This document shows, piece by piece, positions 47,544 through 57,478 of a stretch of DNA of 64,000 nt (its first letter is position 1; the number at the start of each line of letters is the position of its first letter). Location: the NCBI RefSeq assembly GCF_014197445.1, contig NZ_JACIFO010000004.1:62001-126000 (forward strand), given 5' to 3'. Source of the DNA: Mesonia hippocampi (GTDB taxonomy: Bacteria > Bacteroidota > Bacteroidia > Flavobacteriales > Flavobacteriaceae). A model generated the notes under the pieces. It saw only the letters and a program-made list of their open reading frames with translations. It was not told the DNA's origin and searched no databases. A program made the position numbers and the translations under genes.

Positions 47544-50138
47544 TTAATACAAAAGCGCAAAATGCCCCTTAATCTCATACTTACCATATAGGCGAGTGCT
47601 AAACCAATATGAAGATTTTGGCATTAACTTCCCATTATAAATACCGTCCCATCCACTTGAGTTGGGAGGTATTTTAGCCAATAATTTCCCATACCTATCA
47701 AATATTTTTATAGTAGAAATATGAGGGCGTATTTTAGGTAATGCTTGCCACTTATCGTTATAACCATCTTGATTTGGAGTAAAAAACTGAGGAAAAAAAA
47801 GCGCTGCTTTATCTTTACAAATTTTTAGTGCCAACTTAAATTTTCTTTCTGTAAAACAATTTTTATCATTCTTGTTTTCTAAACGAACTATAATTATTTC
47901 TGAAAACGCTTGCCGAATGGTATATCCCGCATACATTTCCTCGGTTATATCTTCTCCTGTAGTTGTGTAAAAACTAAGTTTTTCTTCTGTTTTTACAGAA
48001 ATGCTTTCTGCAATTTGTCTGGTAGGAAATTTTTGTATTCCTGTTATGTTTTCTGCACATTGTATATTGTTTTCTATCTCGTCTAATTGTGGCGGAGCAA
48101 TAACTACTAAATAAAATTGATATGTCTCACTGCAACTAGATACACCTTCTGTAACTACAAGGCTTATTTTTTCATAATTTCTGGTAAGGTTTTGAATGCT
48201 TTCTGGAAACGGATATGCTATTTCGTCTCCATTATTCCTTACCAATTTTAATTGAAATTTTTCTGTATCTATTTTCCCTTCTACCTGCTCCAAAATACGT
48301 TGTGTAGAAAAGGTTGCATAACCTGTTTTATCTGTGGTGCAAACATAAATGTTATCTATTTCTATTTGTTGTGCAACACTCCCTACCTCTATGTCTAATT
48401 GAATTGATTTTGCACAGGTCTTGTTTTTCTTATTAAATACTTGTAAAGTATATGTTCCCGCTTCTAATTGCTCTAATGTTGGGAGGTAATTACCTGCTTC
48501 ATCATAAAACTGTGCTTCTACATTTTGCTGATTTCCTATTGCTTGTTCTATAATGCTTTTTTCATCTATAAAATCTATAAGTCCATCTCCTGTCGTATCA
48601 CAACCGTAAACCTTTTCTACAGGAAAAACTTGTACATCTTCTGCAATAAAAACTTCTGTTTTAAAATTGCGCACATTGCCCATTACATCTGTAACAGTAG
48701 CTCCTATAAGATAACTACCTGGCTGCATGTAGGTGTGTTGTACTGTATTTCCTGTTACAACTGTTCCATCGCCTAAATTCCAATATACTTGAAGTACATC
48801 GGTTAAATCTTCTAGGGTAAAAATTGTTTCTTCTCCTAAGCAAGTATTTCTAACTGCTATTAAACTATCAAAATAAGATTGTAAATAATTGGGTAAGCCT
48901 GTTGCGAAATGGGATACCAATTCCTCTCCAAAAAAATTTACTTCATTCCATTGATAATTTAGCTCTTGTGCTTGTTCGTTAGGGTTATGAATACAAGCTA
49001 AAGCAAAAAATCTCGGATTTAAGTGATAAATTTTCCCATCAATTGCCAATTGCAAAGCTCCACAAGTTCCTTTACTTTGATTTACAATAGTTCCTGAGGC
49101 GCTTATATTTGTTGCTTCTAAATCAAATTGATATATTTTATAGTAGGCCTCTTCATTTTCAACATATTGCATTGAAGCATAAAGCTTACTCCCGTCTGGA
49201 GAAAACTCTAAACTATAGGCTGATACATCTTCTATTAACATTTGCTCGTTGGTAATTACTCCTGTTGCCGCATCAAAATCAAACAGGGCTACATATCCCA
49301 TATAAGTACCTATATCATTTCCTACCAAGTAACTTGTCATCGCTATATGTTTTCTATCAGGAGAGACTTTAATACTTCCTAGTGAAGAAGTAAAATCAGT
49401 TGGTGAATTAGTTACTATTGTTGGGCTAATAACTGGTGTAGGGTTTACTCCTGCTGTGGTTACTTTAAAGGCATTAAAGCGATCTTTAAAATGAGAAATC
49501 ACCCATATATCGCCAGTTACTTTATCTGCTATCCCGGTTAAGCGTTCAGAGTTTTTATACCTAGGTTCTAAATTATCATTAACATCATAAGTAATTAAGT
49601 GTGTGCTTCCCGAAATTACTGCACCATTTCCATTATCTGCGGTAATATCTACCGTTACGTAATTTACCCCATTATTATACCCATCATCTTGTAACAGTTG
49701 GTTTAAAACACCTGGAAGAGGATTTGTTAAATCTGGATTATAGTTTTGACTAGGATAAACATTAGCATTAGACACCGATGGCCGGTCTGTTGTAAAAACA
49801 TAATAGATAGTACTACTCCCTGGCTTAGGAACTATTAGTACGCTTTGTGTTGCAGAATAATGCCCTAATATATTAGCACCTCCACTCATTATCTGATGGT
49901 TTTTATTCCAAATTTGTTGTCCATTAGAATAAAGCAACACATTCCCATCTGCATCAGAAATAACGGCACAACCTTCTAATGCTTGCATTTCACTTTCGTT
50001 GATTTGTTGTGGACTTCCTGACGAAAAATCAAGCCCTAATTTATTATTAAAATACCATTTTGACGCCTGTAACTGCGCCATTACGGGACTGCAATAGCTT
50101 AAACAAAATAACCCTATAAACAAAAAAAGCTTAGACAT
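47544..50138 (-). CDS. T9SS type B secreted protein with beta-propeller and PKD domain
   Basis: 864 residues: signal peptide (1-21), an N-terminal propeller-like region to about residue 430 (SKWYFNNKLGLDFSSG, GNVLLYSNGQQIWNKNH, FSPDGSKLYASMQY), a PKD domain (about 450-500; YWNLGDGTVVTGNTVQHTYM), two beta-sandwich repeats, and a C-terminal gliding-motility-associated domain of about 85 residues (FFTPNQDGYNDKWQ, IFDRYGKLLAKIPP, GWDGIYNGKLMP). That last domain marks cargo of the type IX secretion system, so it is surface-bound or secreted. Such proteins are often adhesins. Start and signal peptide agree. Upstream gap shows no clear promoter. Confidence 0.93.
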   Translation of the reverse strand: MSKLFLFIGLFCLSYCSPVMAQLQASKWYFNNKLGLDFSSGSPQQINESEMQALEGCAVISDADGNVLLYSNGQQIWNKNHQIMSGGANILGHYSATQSVLIVPKPGSSTIYYVFTTDRPSVSNANVYPSQNYNPDLTNPLPGVLNQLLQDDGYNNGVNYVTVDITADNGNGAVISGSTHLITYDVNDNLEPRYKNSERLTGIADKVTGDIWVISHFKDRFNAFKVTTAGVNPTPVISPTIVTNSPTDFTSSLGSIKVSPDRKHIAMTSYLVGNDIGTYMGYVALFDFDAATGVITNEQMLIEDVSAYSLEFSPDGSKLYASMQYVENEEAYYKIYQFDLEATNISASGTIVNQSKGTCGALQLAIDGKIYHLNPRFFALACIHNPNEQAQELNYQWNEVNFFGEELVSHFATGLPNYLQSYFDSLIAVRNTCLGEETIFTLEDLTDVLQVYWNLGDGTVVTGNTVQHTYMQPGSYLIGATVTDVMGNVRNFKTEVFIAEDVQVFPVEKVYGCDTTGDGLIDFIDEKSIIEQAIGNQQNVEAQFYDEAGNYLPTLEQLEAGTYTLQVFNKKNKTCAKSIQLDIEVGSVAQQIEIDNIYVCTTDKTGYATFSTQRILEQVEGKIDTEKFQLKLVRNNGDEIAYPFPESIQNLTRNYEKISLVVTEGVSSCSETYQFYLVVIAPPQLDEIENNIQCAENITGIQKFPTRQIAESISVKTEEKLSFYTTTGEDITEEMYAGYTIRQAFSEIIIVRLENKNDKNCFTERKFKLALKICKDKAALFFPQFFTPNQDGYNDKWQALPKIRPHISTIKIFDRYGKLLAKIPPNSSGWDGIYNGKLMPKSSYWFSTRLYGKYEIKGHFALLY

Positions 50139-50239
50139 AAATTTAACTATAAGTTATAAATATATAATTTTTTTAAAAAAACAAGTCTAAATGTGTTACA
50201 TTAGAGCATGTTAACCGTTATTAAACAAAACCTTTTTCT

Positions 50240-51739
50240 ATGCAAAGCGTTCAAACTTTAGTTATATCAATTATTATAAGTTTATGTACTACCATTGGTT
50301 TTTCACAGCAACTCACTGGCTTTGTAAAATCTAAATCCTCGCAGGAAAGTATTCCGTTTGCAAGTGTACAAATTAGCGACAATTATGGCGTGATTACAAA
50401 TACCGAAGGGCTGTTTCAAATCCAAACAGAAAAATTTCTTCCTACAGATTCTTTGCTTTTTTCCAGTATGGGATTCGAATCTAAAAAAATAGCCCTAAAG
50501 GATTTCCAACAAAATAGTACGATTTATCTAGCCGATAACATAAATGAATTAGCCGAAGTTTACCTTGTTAATAAGAATTTAACTCCAGATGAAATACTAG
50601 AAAAAGTAACAAAAAAAGCTTCCGAAAATTATTCTAAACCTTTAGCCAAATACACCATATTTGCTAGAAAATCAGAAAAATCGACCTTAAAAGATTTTGA
50701 TTTCGAAATAAACAAAGCTACTTTTTTACCTAAAAAAACACAGGGAAAATTTAATAAAGAAATCAAACAAGCTTTTAAAAACGATAAACATAAAAATATA
50801 GAACACCACAGCTACTCAGAAGATTATTTTAGTATTTATAAAAACAACGACTCTATAAAAATAGACCTTATAAAACTTACCGCTTTAGAAAACCCCGAAA
50901 CAAGTCTAGATGGCGAAAAAATAGCAGAAAAAATTTTTAAACTCATCGCAGAAAACTTAGACAGTAAAAACACTTTTAAGGTAAGAAGCGGAATTATCCC
51001 TGTAGATGATTCGCTAAAAGTAGGCGAAAGCTTCAAAATAAAAGAAGAAAACGAAGCCGATACGGTAAAAACTGCTCACTGGCGAGAAAGCAACCTGCTT
51101 GGCATTAACCACGAGAAAAATATTCTAGAAGCGCAAAAATTAGATTTTTTAACAAATTACCCAAATTATAAATTTCAACTAGACGAAATTACAGGCTTTA
51201 ATAATGAGATGGTGTACATTCTTAGTTTTACGCCCAACAAACGCAAAGCAAAATACACCGGAAAGCTATACATCTCTGCCGATACCTTTGCCGTTTTAAA
51301 AGCTGAATATCAGCTAGCACCAGGTAAGCGCACAAACAGTTTTAACATGAAATTTCTGCTCGGAGTAAAAATAATTCAAGATAAAGATGCAGGCACATTA
51401 GTATTTAGAAAAAACAAAAACAATAGCTACGATCCTGTTTTCTTTAGAAGAGAAATGCACCAATACATTTACTTAAACAGAAGTGTAAGCTTTAAAGAAA
51501 ATACCCAGGACAGAAAAAATAGAATTAAATTTAAATTTGATTTTAAAATAGAAACCAACAATCACTTGGTAAGCGAAAGCCTTTTTGTAGATAACCATAA
51601 AATTACCGAAAAACAATTCGATAACTTTACAGAAAAAACCTCAACAACTGTAGAAGAAATTAGAAAATACGATGCCAGTATCTGGGAAAACTATAACATT
51701 ATTGCTCCAGACGAAGCCATTAAAACTTTCGAATATTAA
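50240..51739 (+). CDS. Exported CarboxypepD_reg-domain protein, unknown function
   Basis: 499 residues with a signal peptide (about 1-22) followed by a CarboxypepD_reg-like domain (about 23-105; LTGFVKSKSSQESIPFASVQ, then the LLFSSMGFESKKIAL strand). The rest, to residue 499, is rich in lysine and glutamate and resembles the region after the same domain in the DUF5686 family (YILSFTPNKRKAKYTGKLYI). Members of that family are usually larger (about 800 residues); this one lacks the outer-membrane barrel part. It may be periplasmic. No neighbour suggests a function. Confidence 0.75.
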   Translation: MQSVQTLVISIIISLCTTIGFSQQLTGFVKSKSSQESIPFASVQISDNYGVITNTEGLFQIQTEKFLPTDSLLFSSMGFESKKIALKDFQQNSTIYLADNINELAEVYLVNKNLTPDEILEKVTKKASENYSKPLAKYTIFARKSEKSTLKDFDFEINKATFLPKKTQGKFNKEIKQAFKNDKHKNIEHHSYSEDYFSIYKNNDSIKIDLIKLTALENPETSLDGEKIAEKIFKLIAENLDSKNTFKVRSGIIPVDDSLKVGESFKIKEENEADTVKTAHWRESNLLGINHEKNILEAQKLDFLTNYPNYKFQLDEITGFNNEMVYILSFTPNKRKAKYTGKLYISADTFAVLKAEYQLAPGKRTNSFNMKFLLGVKIIQDKDAGTLVFRKNKNNSYDPVFFRREMHQYIYLNRSVSFKENTQDRKNRIKFKFDFKIETNNHLVSESLFVDNHKITEKQFDNFTEKTSTTVEEIRKYDASIWENYNIIAPDEAIKTFEY

Positions 51740-51816
51740 TACCAAAAGCATCCTATTTTTAAACTTATCTAACATTTCCTTATGCCTTTAATCTAGATAC
51801 TATTTATATCTTTGAG

Positions 51817-51824
51817 GTTATTAA
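51817..51824 (+). promoter_or_regulatory. Candidate -7 element for the M3 peptidase gene
   Basis: TATCTTTG matches TAnnTTTG 10 bases before the ATG; there is no TTG at the -33 distance. A near leaderless start would result. Confidence 0.35.
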
Positions 51825-51834
51825 AAATTAAAAC

Positions 51835-53862
51835 ATGATCGCAAACAATCCGTTATTAGAAAATTTCGACTACGCTCCTTTTTCTAAAATAAAAAACGAA
51901 CATTATAAACCCGCCATCAAGCAAGCTATACAATTAGCAAACCAAGAAATAGATGCTATTACAACCCTTAACGAAAAACCTACCTTTCAAAACACAATTG
52001 AAGCGCTTGAATATTCTGGAGAAAAATTAGGGCGTATTACTGGTATATTTTTCAATATCAATGCCGCAGAAACCAACGAGGAAATTCAGCAAATTGCACA
52101 AGAAATCTCCCCTTGGCTAAGTAAATTTAAAAACGACCTGCTATTAAACGAAACTTTATTTACACGTGTTAAAACTGTTTTTCAGGAAAAAGAAAACCTC
52201 GACCTAACACCAGAGCAACAAATGTTGCTCGAGAAACATTACAAGTCTTTTAGCAGAAATGGTGCAAATTTATCGGATACCGATAAAGAAAAGCTTCGTG
52301 AAATAGATACCGAATTAGCTCAATTATCCCTAAGCTTTGGCGAACATGTCTTAGCCGAGACAAATGCCTATGAGCTATTAATTGAAAATGAAGCAGACCT
52401 TGAAGGGCTTCCAGAAGATGAGAAAGAAACCGCCGCTAAATTAGCAAAGGCTAACGGGCGTGATGGTTTTCTTTTTACACTTCAATACCCAAGCTACCTT
52501 CCTTTTATGAAGTATGTAAAAAATCGTACGTTACGTAAAAAAATGGCATTAGCTTTTGGCAAAAAAGCATTCCAAGATAATGTTTTTAACAATGAAGAAA
52601 TTGTTTTAAAAATTGCCAAACTTCGCTACCAACGCGCACAACTCTTAGGCTACAAAACCCACGCTCATTTTGTTCTAGAAGAGCGTATGGCAAAAAACCC
52701 TGAAAAAGTAAACAACTTCTTAGCAGAATTAAGAGAAAAAGCACAAACCAAAGCAAAAGCACAGTTTAACGAGTTAGAAACTTTTGCTAAAAACCTAGAT
52801 AACATCGATAGGTTAGAAAAATGGGACAGCGCTTATTATGCCGAAAAATTAAAACAGCAGCGATTTGATTTAGATGATGAAAAATTAAAACCCTATTTCA
52901 AGCTTAAAAACGTTATCAAAGGAGTTTTTGATATTTCAGAAAAATTATATCAATTAAAGTTTCAAGAAGTCGATAACATCGATAAATATCACGAAGAAGT
53001 TAAAACCTATCAAGTTACCAATACTCAAGGAGACAAAGTTGCTTTGCTTTATGCCGATTTTCATCCTCGAGCAGGAAAACGTGGAGGTGCCTGGATGACG
53101 GTTTATAAAGACCAACAGCAAAAAAACAACCACAACGAACGTCCTCATATTTCAATTGTATGTAACTTTACACGAGCTACAGAAAACAAGCCATCTTTAC
53201 TTACCTTTAACGAAGTAACAACGCTTTTCCATGAATTTGGACACGCCTTACACGGAATGTTAGCCAACACCACCTATCCTAGCCTATCGGGTACTTCTGT
53301 TTATTGGGATTTTGTAGAGCTTCCTAGTCAATTATTAGAAAATTGGTGTTACGAAGAAGAAGCCCTAGCCTTGTTTGCTAAACATTATCAAACCAATGAG
53401 CTCATCCCACAAAATTTAATCGAAAAAATAAAAAAAGCCGCCAACTTTTTAGAGGGCATGCAAACCTTACGCCAGTTAAGTTTTGGAATGCTAGACATGG
53501 CTTGGCATGCTACAAACCCTAGTGATATAGATAACGTTAAAAAGCACGAAAATCAAGCTTTTGAAGCCACCAAACTTTTCCCAGATGTTTCTGAAAACTG
53601 TATGAGCACAGCTTTTTCTCATATCTTCCAAGGCGGATATTCTTCTGGATATTACTCCTATAAATGGGCCGAAGTACTCGATGCTGATGCCTTTGCTTAC
53701 TTTAAAGAAAATGGAATTTTTAATCTTGAAATTGCAACTAAATTTAAAAATTACATCCTTTCGCAAGGAGGCACCCAAGACCCTATGCTTTTATACAAAC
53801 GCTTCCGTGGGAAAGAACCCAACCCTAACGCTTTATTAAAACGAGCAGGCTTATTAGACTAA
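51835..53862 (+). CDS. M3 family metallopeptidase (peptidyl-dipeptidase Dcp-like)
   Basis: 675 residues without an obvious signal peptide, so cytosolic. The zinc-binding motif HEFGH is in TLFHEFGHALHGMLA (about residue 466), with the downstream ligand glutamate in the YWDFVELPSQLLENW segment. The helical N-terminal half and the C-terminal GGYSSGYYSYKWAEVLDADA are typical of the oligopeptidase A / Dcp branch. It probably degrades peptides, for example from imported proteins. Followed by a bidirectional terminator. Confidence 0.95.
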   Translation: MIANNPLLENFDYAPFSKIKNEHYKPAIKQAIQLANQEIDAITTLNEKPTFQNTIEALEYSGEKLGRITGIFFNINAAETNEEIQQIAQEISPWLSKFKNDLLLNETLFTRVKTVFQEKENLDLTPEQQMLLEKHYKSFSRNGANLSDTDKEKLREIDTELAQLSLSFGEHVLAETNAYELLIENEADLEGLPEDEKETAAKLAKANGRDGFLFTLQYPSYLPFMKYVKNRTLRKKMALAFGKKAFQDNVFNNEEIVLKIAKLRYQRAQLLGYKTHAHFVLEERMAKNPEKVNNFLAELREKAQTKAKAQFNELETFAKNLDNIDRLEKWDSAYYAEKLKQQRFDLDDEKLKPYFKLKNVIKGVFDISEKLYQLKFQEVDNIDKYHEEVKTYQVTNTQGDKVALLYADFHPRAGKRGGAWMTVYKDQQQKNNHNERPHISIVCNFTRATENKPSLLTFNEVTTLFHEFGHALHGMLANTTYPSLSGTSVYWDFVELPSQLLENWCYEEEALALFAKHYQTNELIPQNLIEKIKKAANFLEGMQTLRQLSFGMLDMAWHATNPSDIDNVKKHENQAFEATKLFPDVSENCMSTAFSHIFQGGYSSGYYSYKWAEVLDADAFAYFKENGIFNLEIATKFKNYILSQGGTQDPMLLYKRFRGKEPNPNALLKRAGLLD

Positions 53863-53878
53863 CAACTATTTCTATAAT

Positions 53879-53910
53879 AAAAGTCCATTGGCTCTTCGCA
53901 ATGGACTTTT
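53879..53910. terminator. Bidirectional terminator between the M3 peptidase and araC-type gene
   Basis: Perfect 12-base arms AAAAGTCCATTG and CAATGGACTTTT around an 8-base loop. T-tracts exist on both strands, so it can end the plus-strand peptidase gene and the minus-strand regulator gene, which converge here. Confidence 0.93.
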
Positions 53911-53930
53911 GTTTATATAAATACAATCTA

Positions 53931-54842
53931 TCAAGATATAAGCTTTAAATACTGAGAAGGTGTAATTTTCTCATATTTTTTAAACTGTCTATTAAAGTAA
54001 CTTATACTATTAAAACCAGATTTAAAAGCCACTTCTGCTATCGTTTTGTTACTATTAGCCGCACTCAAAAGTTGTTTTGCAAACTTAACTCGTTCTGAAT
54101 TTACATAATCTATAGGAGAAACCCCTAAGGTATTTTTAAATTTCTTATGGAAATGAGAACTACTCATATAAGCTTTAGTAGCCAGATGCTCTACCGTAAT
54201 GTTTTTATGCGTTAAATTTTCTTTTATATAATTCAGAATAAAACCTATACGCGTATCTGCATTTGTTTTTCCTTGTAAGAAGATATTCTTTGCTTTTGTT
54301 TGTAGTAACCTAACTATTAATTCCTGAAACATTAAATCTAACAAGATATCTTTAGATTTTGTATTGGATAGAAATGTATGCATTAAGCGCTGCAACAACT
54401 GGTTAAGCTCTATATTATTTGCCAAATGGGAAGAATTCTCATCTAAACTCCAAGAGTTGTTTTCCTCTTCAATTGCCACCAAATTATTAAAGTTATAAAC
54501 CACTTCCTTTACTTTGGTTTCATCTATTCCTAAAGCCAAACATTGTGTTGGGCTGTTTCTTTCTGCTATGGGAAAATCTATCAACATAGGCTTTCCTTTT
54601 GGCATGATAACAGATTCTCCAGGAAAATACTCAAAACTAGGCTCATCGGTAAGATGCATTATTTTTTTGCCTGAAAGCATACTCGTAATTACAGGAAAAT
54701 CAAAAATAAGTTGAACCTTCGCTGCCTGCTCATAAGTTTCAAAAATATTTAACTCTGCATTTTTTACATTATACACGGTTTGGTTTTCCACCAATGTCGT
54801 TAATTTTCTTTGTCTTTTATGTATATCTAACAAGTGTTCCAT
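53931..54842 (-). CDS. AraC family transcriptional regulator
   Basis: 303 residues (306 if the upstream ATG 54851 is used). The C-terminal 100 residues carry two helix-turn-helix units (TVEHLATKAYMSSSHFHKKF and IAEVAFKSGFNSISYFNRQF), the AraC/XylS DNA-binding fold. The N-terminal part (about 1-190) is a sensory domain of a type seen with aldehyde dehydrogenases. It is divergent from the aldehyde dehydrogenase gene and a 21-bp-spaced direct repeat lies between, so it most likely activates that gene, possibly in response to an aldehyde or alcohol. The inducer is unknown. Confidence 0.9.
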   Translation of the reverse strand: MEHLLDIHKRQRKLTTLVENQTVYNVKNAELNIFETYEQAAKVQLIFDFPVITSMLSGKKIMHLTDEPSFEYFPGESVIMPKGKPMLIDFPIAERNSPTQCLALGIDETKVKEVVYNFNNLVAIEEENNSWSLDENSSHLANNIELNQLLQRLMHTFLSNTKSKDILLDLMFQELIVRLLQTKAKNIFLQGKTNADTRIGFILNYIKENLTHKNITVEHLATKAYMSSSHFHKKFKNTLGVSPIDYVNSERVKFAKQLLSAANSNKTIAEVAFKSGFNSISYFNRQFKKYEKITPSQYLKLIS

Positions 54843-54870
54843 AAGTAACATTCCTAAAAAACAACAGGAT

Positions 54871-54899
54871 TGTTCAATTTATTAATAGTCATGTTCAAT
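54871..54899. promoter_or_regulatory. Candidate AraC-type operator (direct repeat, 21-bp period)
   Basis: TGTTCAAT occurs at 54871-54878 and again at 54892-54899, exactly 21 bases apart, that is two helical turns, as expected for two AraC monomers on one face of DNA. Both copies are followed by a TTAT-rich tail. They lie between the regulator gene and the aldehyde dehydrogenase gene, about 77 bases before the latter's start. Confidence 0.5.
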
Positions 54900-54918
54900 G
54901 TTATGTAATATATTTAAA

Positions 54919-54959
54919 ATAGTTTTATAAACTATCATTTTTATAAAAATTTAACTTTA
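54919..54959 (+). promoter_or_regulatory. Palindrome and -7-like element before the aldehyde dehydrogenase gene
   Basis: ATAGTTT-TAT-AAACTAT (54919-54935) is a perfect 7-base inverted repeat. Further on TAACTTTA (54952-54959) differs from TAnnTTTG by the last base and lies 16 bases before the ATG. Together with the direct repeat these are the likely regulatory elements of the ALDH gene; none is proven. Confidence 0.35.
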
Positions 54960-54975
54960 TTTTAAAAATAGCCTT

Positions 54976-56475
54976 ATGAGTATAGAAAAACCTAAATTTA
55001 AAGAAAAATACGATAATTTTATTAACGGTAAGTGGACAGCCCCAATTAAAGGAGATTATTTTGACAATGTCTCTCCCATAGACGGAAAAGTTTTCACAAA
55101 AGCAGCACACTCTACAGTAGAAGATATTAACCTTGCTGTTGATGCTGCACACGAAGCTTTTAAAACCTGGGGAAAAACTTCTGCAACAGAGCGAAGCATT
55201 ATCCTTAACAAAATTGCAGATCGTCTAGAAGCCAATCTTGAAAAATTGGCTGCGGTAGAAACTATCGATAACGGTAAAGCCATTAGAGAAACACTAAATG
55301 CCGATATCCCATTAGCCATAGATCATTTCCGTTACTTTGCAGGTGTAATTAGAGCCGAGGAAGGTTCGCATACAGAGCTTGATAAAAATACAGTTTCACT
55401 TATCGTACATGAGCCTATTGGCGTGGTGGCACAAATTATCCCTTGGAATTTCCCAATTTTAATGGCGGTTTGGAAACTAGCCCCGGCACTTGCTGCTGGT
55501 TGTACCGTAGTCCTAAAACCTGCGGAAAGTACGCCTGTATCTATTATGGTTCTTATGGAGCTTATTGAAGATTTACTTCCTGCAGGTGTTATAAATATTG
55601 TAAACGGATTTGGTGCAGAAATAGGAAGACCATTGGTAACCAACCCTAAAGTATCTAAAGCTGCTTTTACAGGATCTACAGCTACGGGACGTATGGTAAT
55701 GCAATATGCTACCGAAAATATTATCCCTGTAACACTAGAGTTAGGAGGAAAATCGCCTAACGTATTTTTCAATTCTGTAATGGACGCCGATGATGAGTTT
55801 CTAGATAAAGCCATCGAAGGTGCTGTATTATTTGCATTTAACCAAGGTGAAATTTGTACTTGCCCTTCTAGATTATTAATTCAAGAAGACATCTATGAAG
55901 AGTTTATTGCACGTGTAGTTGCGCGTGTTGAAGCAATTAAAATGGGGAACCCGCTTGATAGTTCTGTAATGATGGGAGCACAAGCCTCTAAAGTACAACT
56001 CGAAAAAATATCTTCCTACCTAAAATTAGGAAAAGAAGAAGGTGCTGAAGTGCTTACAGGAGGAGAAGTGAAGCATCTTGATGGGGATTTAGCTAACGGA
56101 TACTATATCCAACCAACCTTATTTAAAGGACATAACAAAATGCGTATTTTCCAAGAAGAGATTTTTGGCCCTGTACTAGCGGTTACTACCTTTAAAACGG
56201 TAGAAGAAGCTATCGAAATTTCAAACGACACACTTTACGGATTAGGCGCAGGTGTTTGGACACGTGATGCACATGAACTTTACCAAGTTCCTAGAGCTAT
56301 CGAAGCAGGTAGAGTTTGGGTAAACCAATATCATGCTTATCCTGCTGGCGCTCCATTTGGAGGTTACAAACAATCTGGAATTGGACGTGAAAACCATAAA
56401 ATGATGTTGGCACACTACCGCCAAACTAAAAACATGCTTATCTCTTACGATAAAAAGAAGCTAGGTTTCTTCTAA
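54976..56475 (+). CDS. Aldehyde dehydrogenase (ExaC-type)
   Basis: 499 residues, NAD(P)-dependent oxidation of an aldehyde to the acid. Glutamate motif [13 protein letters not shown] (about 255-267) and catalytic cysteine in GEICTCPSR (near residue 300); cofactor loop [11 protein letters not shown] and C-terminal [20 protein letters not shown] are typical. The closest known group is the ExaC/acetaldehyde dehydrogenase type used for ethanol-derived acetaldehyde, and such genes often stand beside a DUF779 gene, as here. Divergent from an AraC regulator that probably controls it. The physiological substrate is inference. Confidence 0.95.
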   Translation: MSIEKPKFKEKYDNFINGKWTAPIKGDYFDNVSPIDGKVFTKAAHSTVEDINLAVDAAHEAFKTWGKTSATERSIILNKIADRLEANLEKLAAVETIDNGKAIRETLNADIPLAIDHFRYFAGVIRAEEGSHTELDKNTVSLIVHEPIGVVAQIIPWNFPILMAVWKLAPALAAGCTVVLKPAESTPVSIMVLMELIEDLLPAGVINIVNGFGAEIGRPLVTNPKVSKAAFTGSTATGRMVMQYATENIIPVTLELGGKSPNVFFNSVMDADDEFLDKAIEGAVLFAFNQGEICTCPSRLLIQEDIYEEFIARVVARVEAIKMGNPLDSSVMMGAQASKVQLEKISSYLKLGKEEGAEVLTGGEVKHLDGDLANGYYIQPTLFKGHNKMRIFQEEIFGPVLAVTTFKTVEEAIEISNDTLYGLGAGVWTRDAHELYQVPRAIEAGRVWVNQYHAYPAGAPFGGYKQSGIGRENHKMMLAHYRQTKNMLISYDKKKLGFF

Positions 56476-56540
56476 AAAAATAATACCAAGAGGAGTACAT
56501 CTTATCTTTGTATGTATTCCTCTTTTTTATCATTACAACT

Positions 56541-56915
56541 ATGACTATAAAACGTATAGACTGCACAGAAAAAGCAAAAAACTTAATAGCACAATTAAAA
56601 ACTAAACACGGAGAACTTATGTTTTACCAAGCAGGTGGTTGTTGTGAAGGCACACAGCCACAATGTTTTGTAAAAGGCGGCTTTTATTTACGCATGAACG
56701 ATGTATGTATTGGAGAAGTTGAAGATTGTGAGTTTTGGGTAGACAAAGATCTATTTGAATATTGGAAACACGCCCATTTTACATTAGATGTATTAGACGG
56801 CTTTGGTGCCGGAGGGTTCTCGCTAGAAACCCCACTAGGAAAAACTTTTAAAATACAGTATAGGATTTTTACTGAGGAGGAAGAAAAAAACCTCGCTCCA
56901 GTTAAATATGCATAA
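56541..56915 (+). CDS. DUF779 domain protein
   Basis: 124 residues with cysteine-rich FYQAGGCCEGTQPQCF (about 29-44) and VEDCEFWVDKD, which may bind metal. DUF779 genes are repeatedly found next to acetaldehyde dehydrogenase genes; the molecular role is not established. ATG 56541 is chosen; an upstream in-frame ATG at 56508 would add a hydrophobic 11-residue stretch not seen in the family. Cotranscribed with the dehydrogenase (65 bases) and 5 bases from the convergent ruvC. Confidence 0.9.
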   Translation: MTIKRIDCTEKAKNLIAQLKTKHGELMFYQAGGCCEGTQPQCFVKGGFYLRMNDVCIGEVEDCEFWVDKDLFEYWKHAHFTLDVLDGFGAGGFSLETPLGKTFKIQYRIFTEEEEKNLAPVKYA

Positions 56916-56920
56916 AAAAA

Positions 56921-57472
56921 CTACTTAACCTTATTCGGGTTTTGCTGTACAAAAGCAGCCCAACCTGAGTAACTTTTTTCTTTTTGTGGCTTGTTTGCGT
57001 TATAAAAATGGCAAACCGCTGCCGCTAAACCATCTGTCGAGTCTAAATTGTCTGGTAAACTTTTAAGCTTTAATAAGCTTTGAAGCATTCGTGCAACCTG
57101 CTCTTTACTTGCATTTCCATTTCCTGTTATTGCCATTTTAATTTTTTTAGGCGAATACTCTGTTACAGGAATTTCTCTGCTTAAACCCGCTGCCATCGCT
57201 ACTCCTTGTGCCCTTCCCAATTTCAACATCGATTGTACATTTTTTCCAAAAAAAGGAGCTTCTATAGCAATCTCATCAGGTTTATAGGTCTCTATCAACT
57301 CGATAGTGCGTTCAAAAATTAATTTTAATTTGATATAAGGGTCTGTATATTTTTTAAGAATCAACTCATTAAGCTGTAAAAATTTCATTTGCTTTTTCTC
57401 CACTTTTATCAAACCATATCCCATAATGGTAGTTCCAGGGTCTATTCCTAATATGATACGCTCTTTATCCAA
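56921..57472 (-). CDS. ruvC: Crossover junction endodeoxyribonuclease RuvC
   Basis: 183 residues; resolves Holliday junctions by nicking two strands. Active-site acids appear in GIDPGTTIMGYG (Asp), AIEAPFFGKNV (Glu) and the C-terminal NLDSTDGLAAAVCHF (Asp pair). Length is normal. ruvA and ruvB are not in the window. Six bases after a small lipoprotein gene, in an operon with a peroxidase gene. Confidence 0.96.
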   Translation of the reverse strand: MDKERIILGIDPGTTIMGYGLIKVEKKQMKFLQLNELILKKYTDPYIKLKLIFERTIELIETYKPDEIAIEAPFFGKNVQSMLKLGRAQGVAMAAGLSREIPVTEYSPKKIKMAITGNGNASKEQVARMLQSLLKLKSLPDNLDSTDGLAAAVCHFYNANKPQKEKSYSGWAAFVQQNPNKVK

Positions 57473-57478
57473 AATTTA

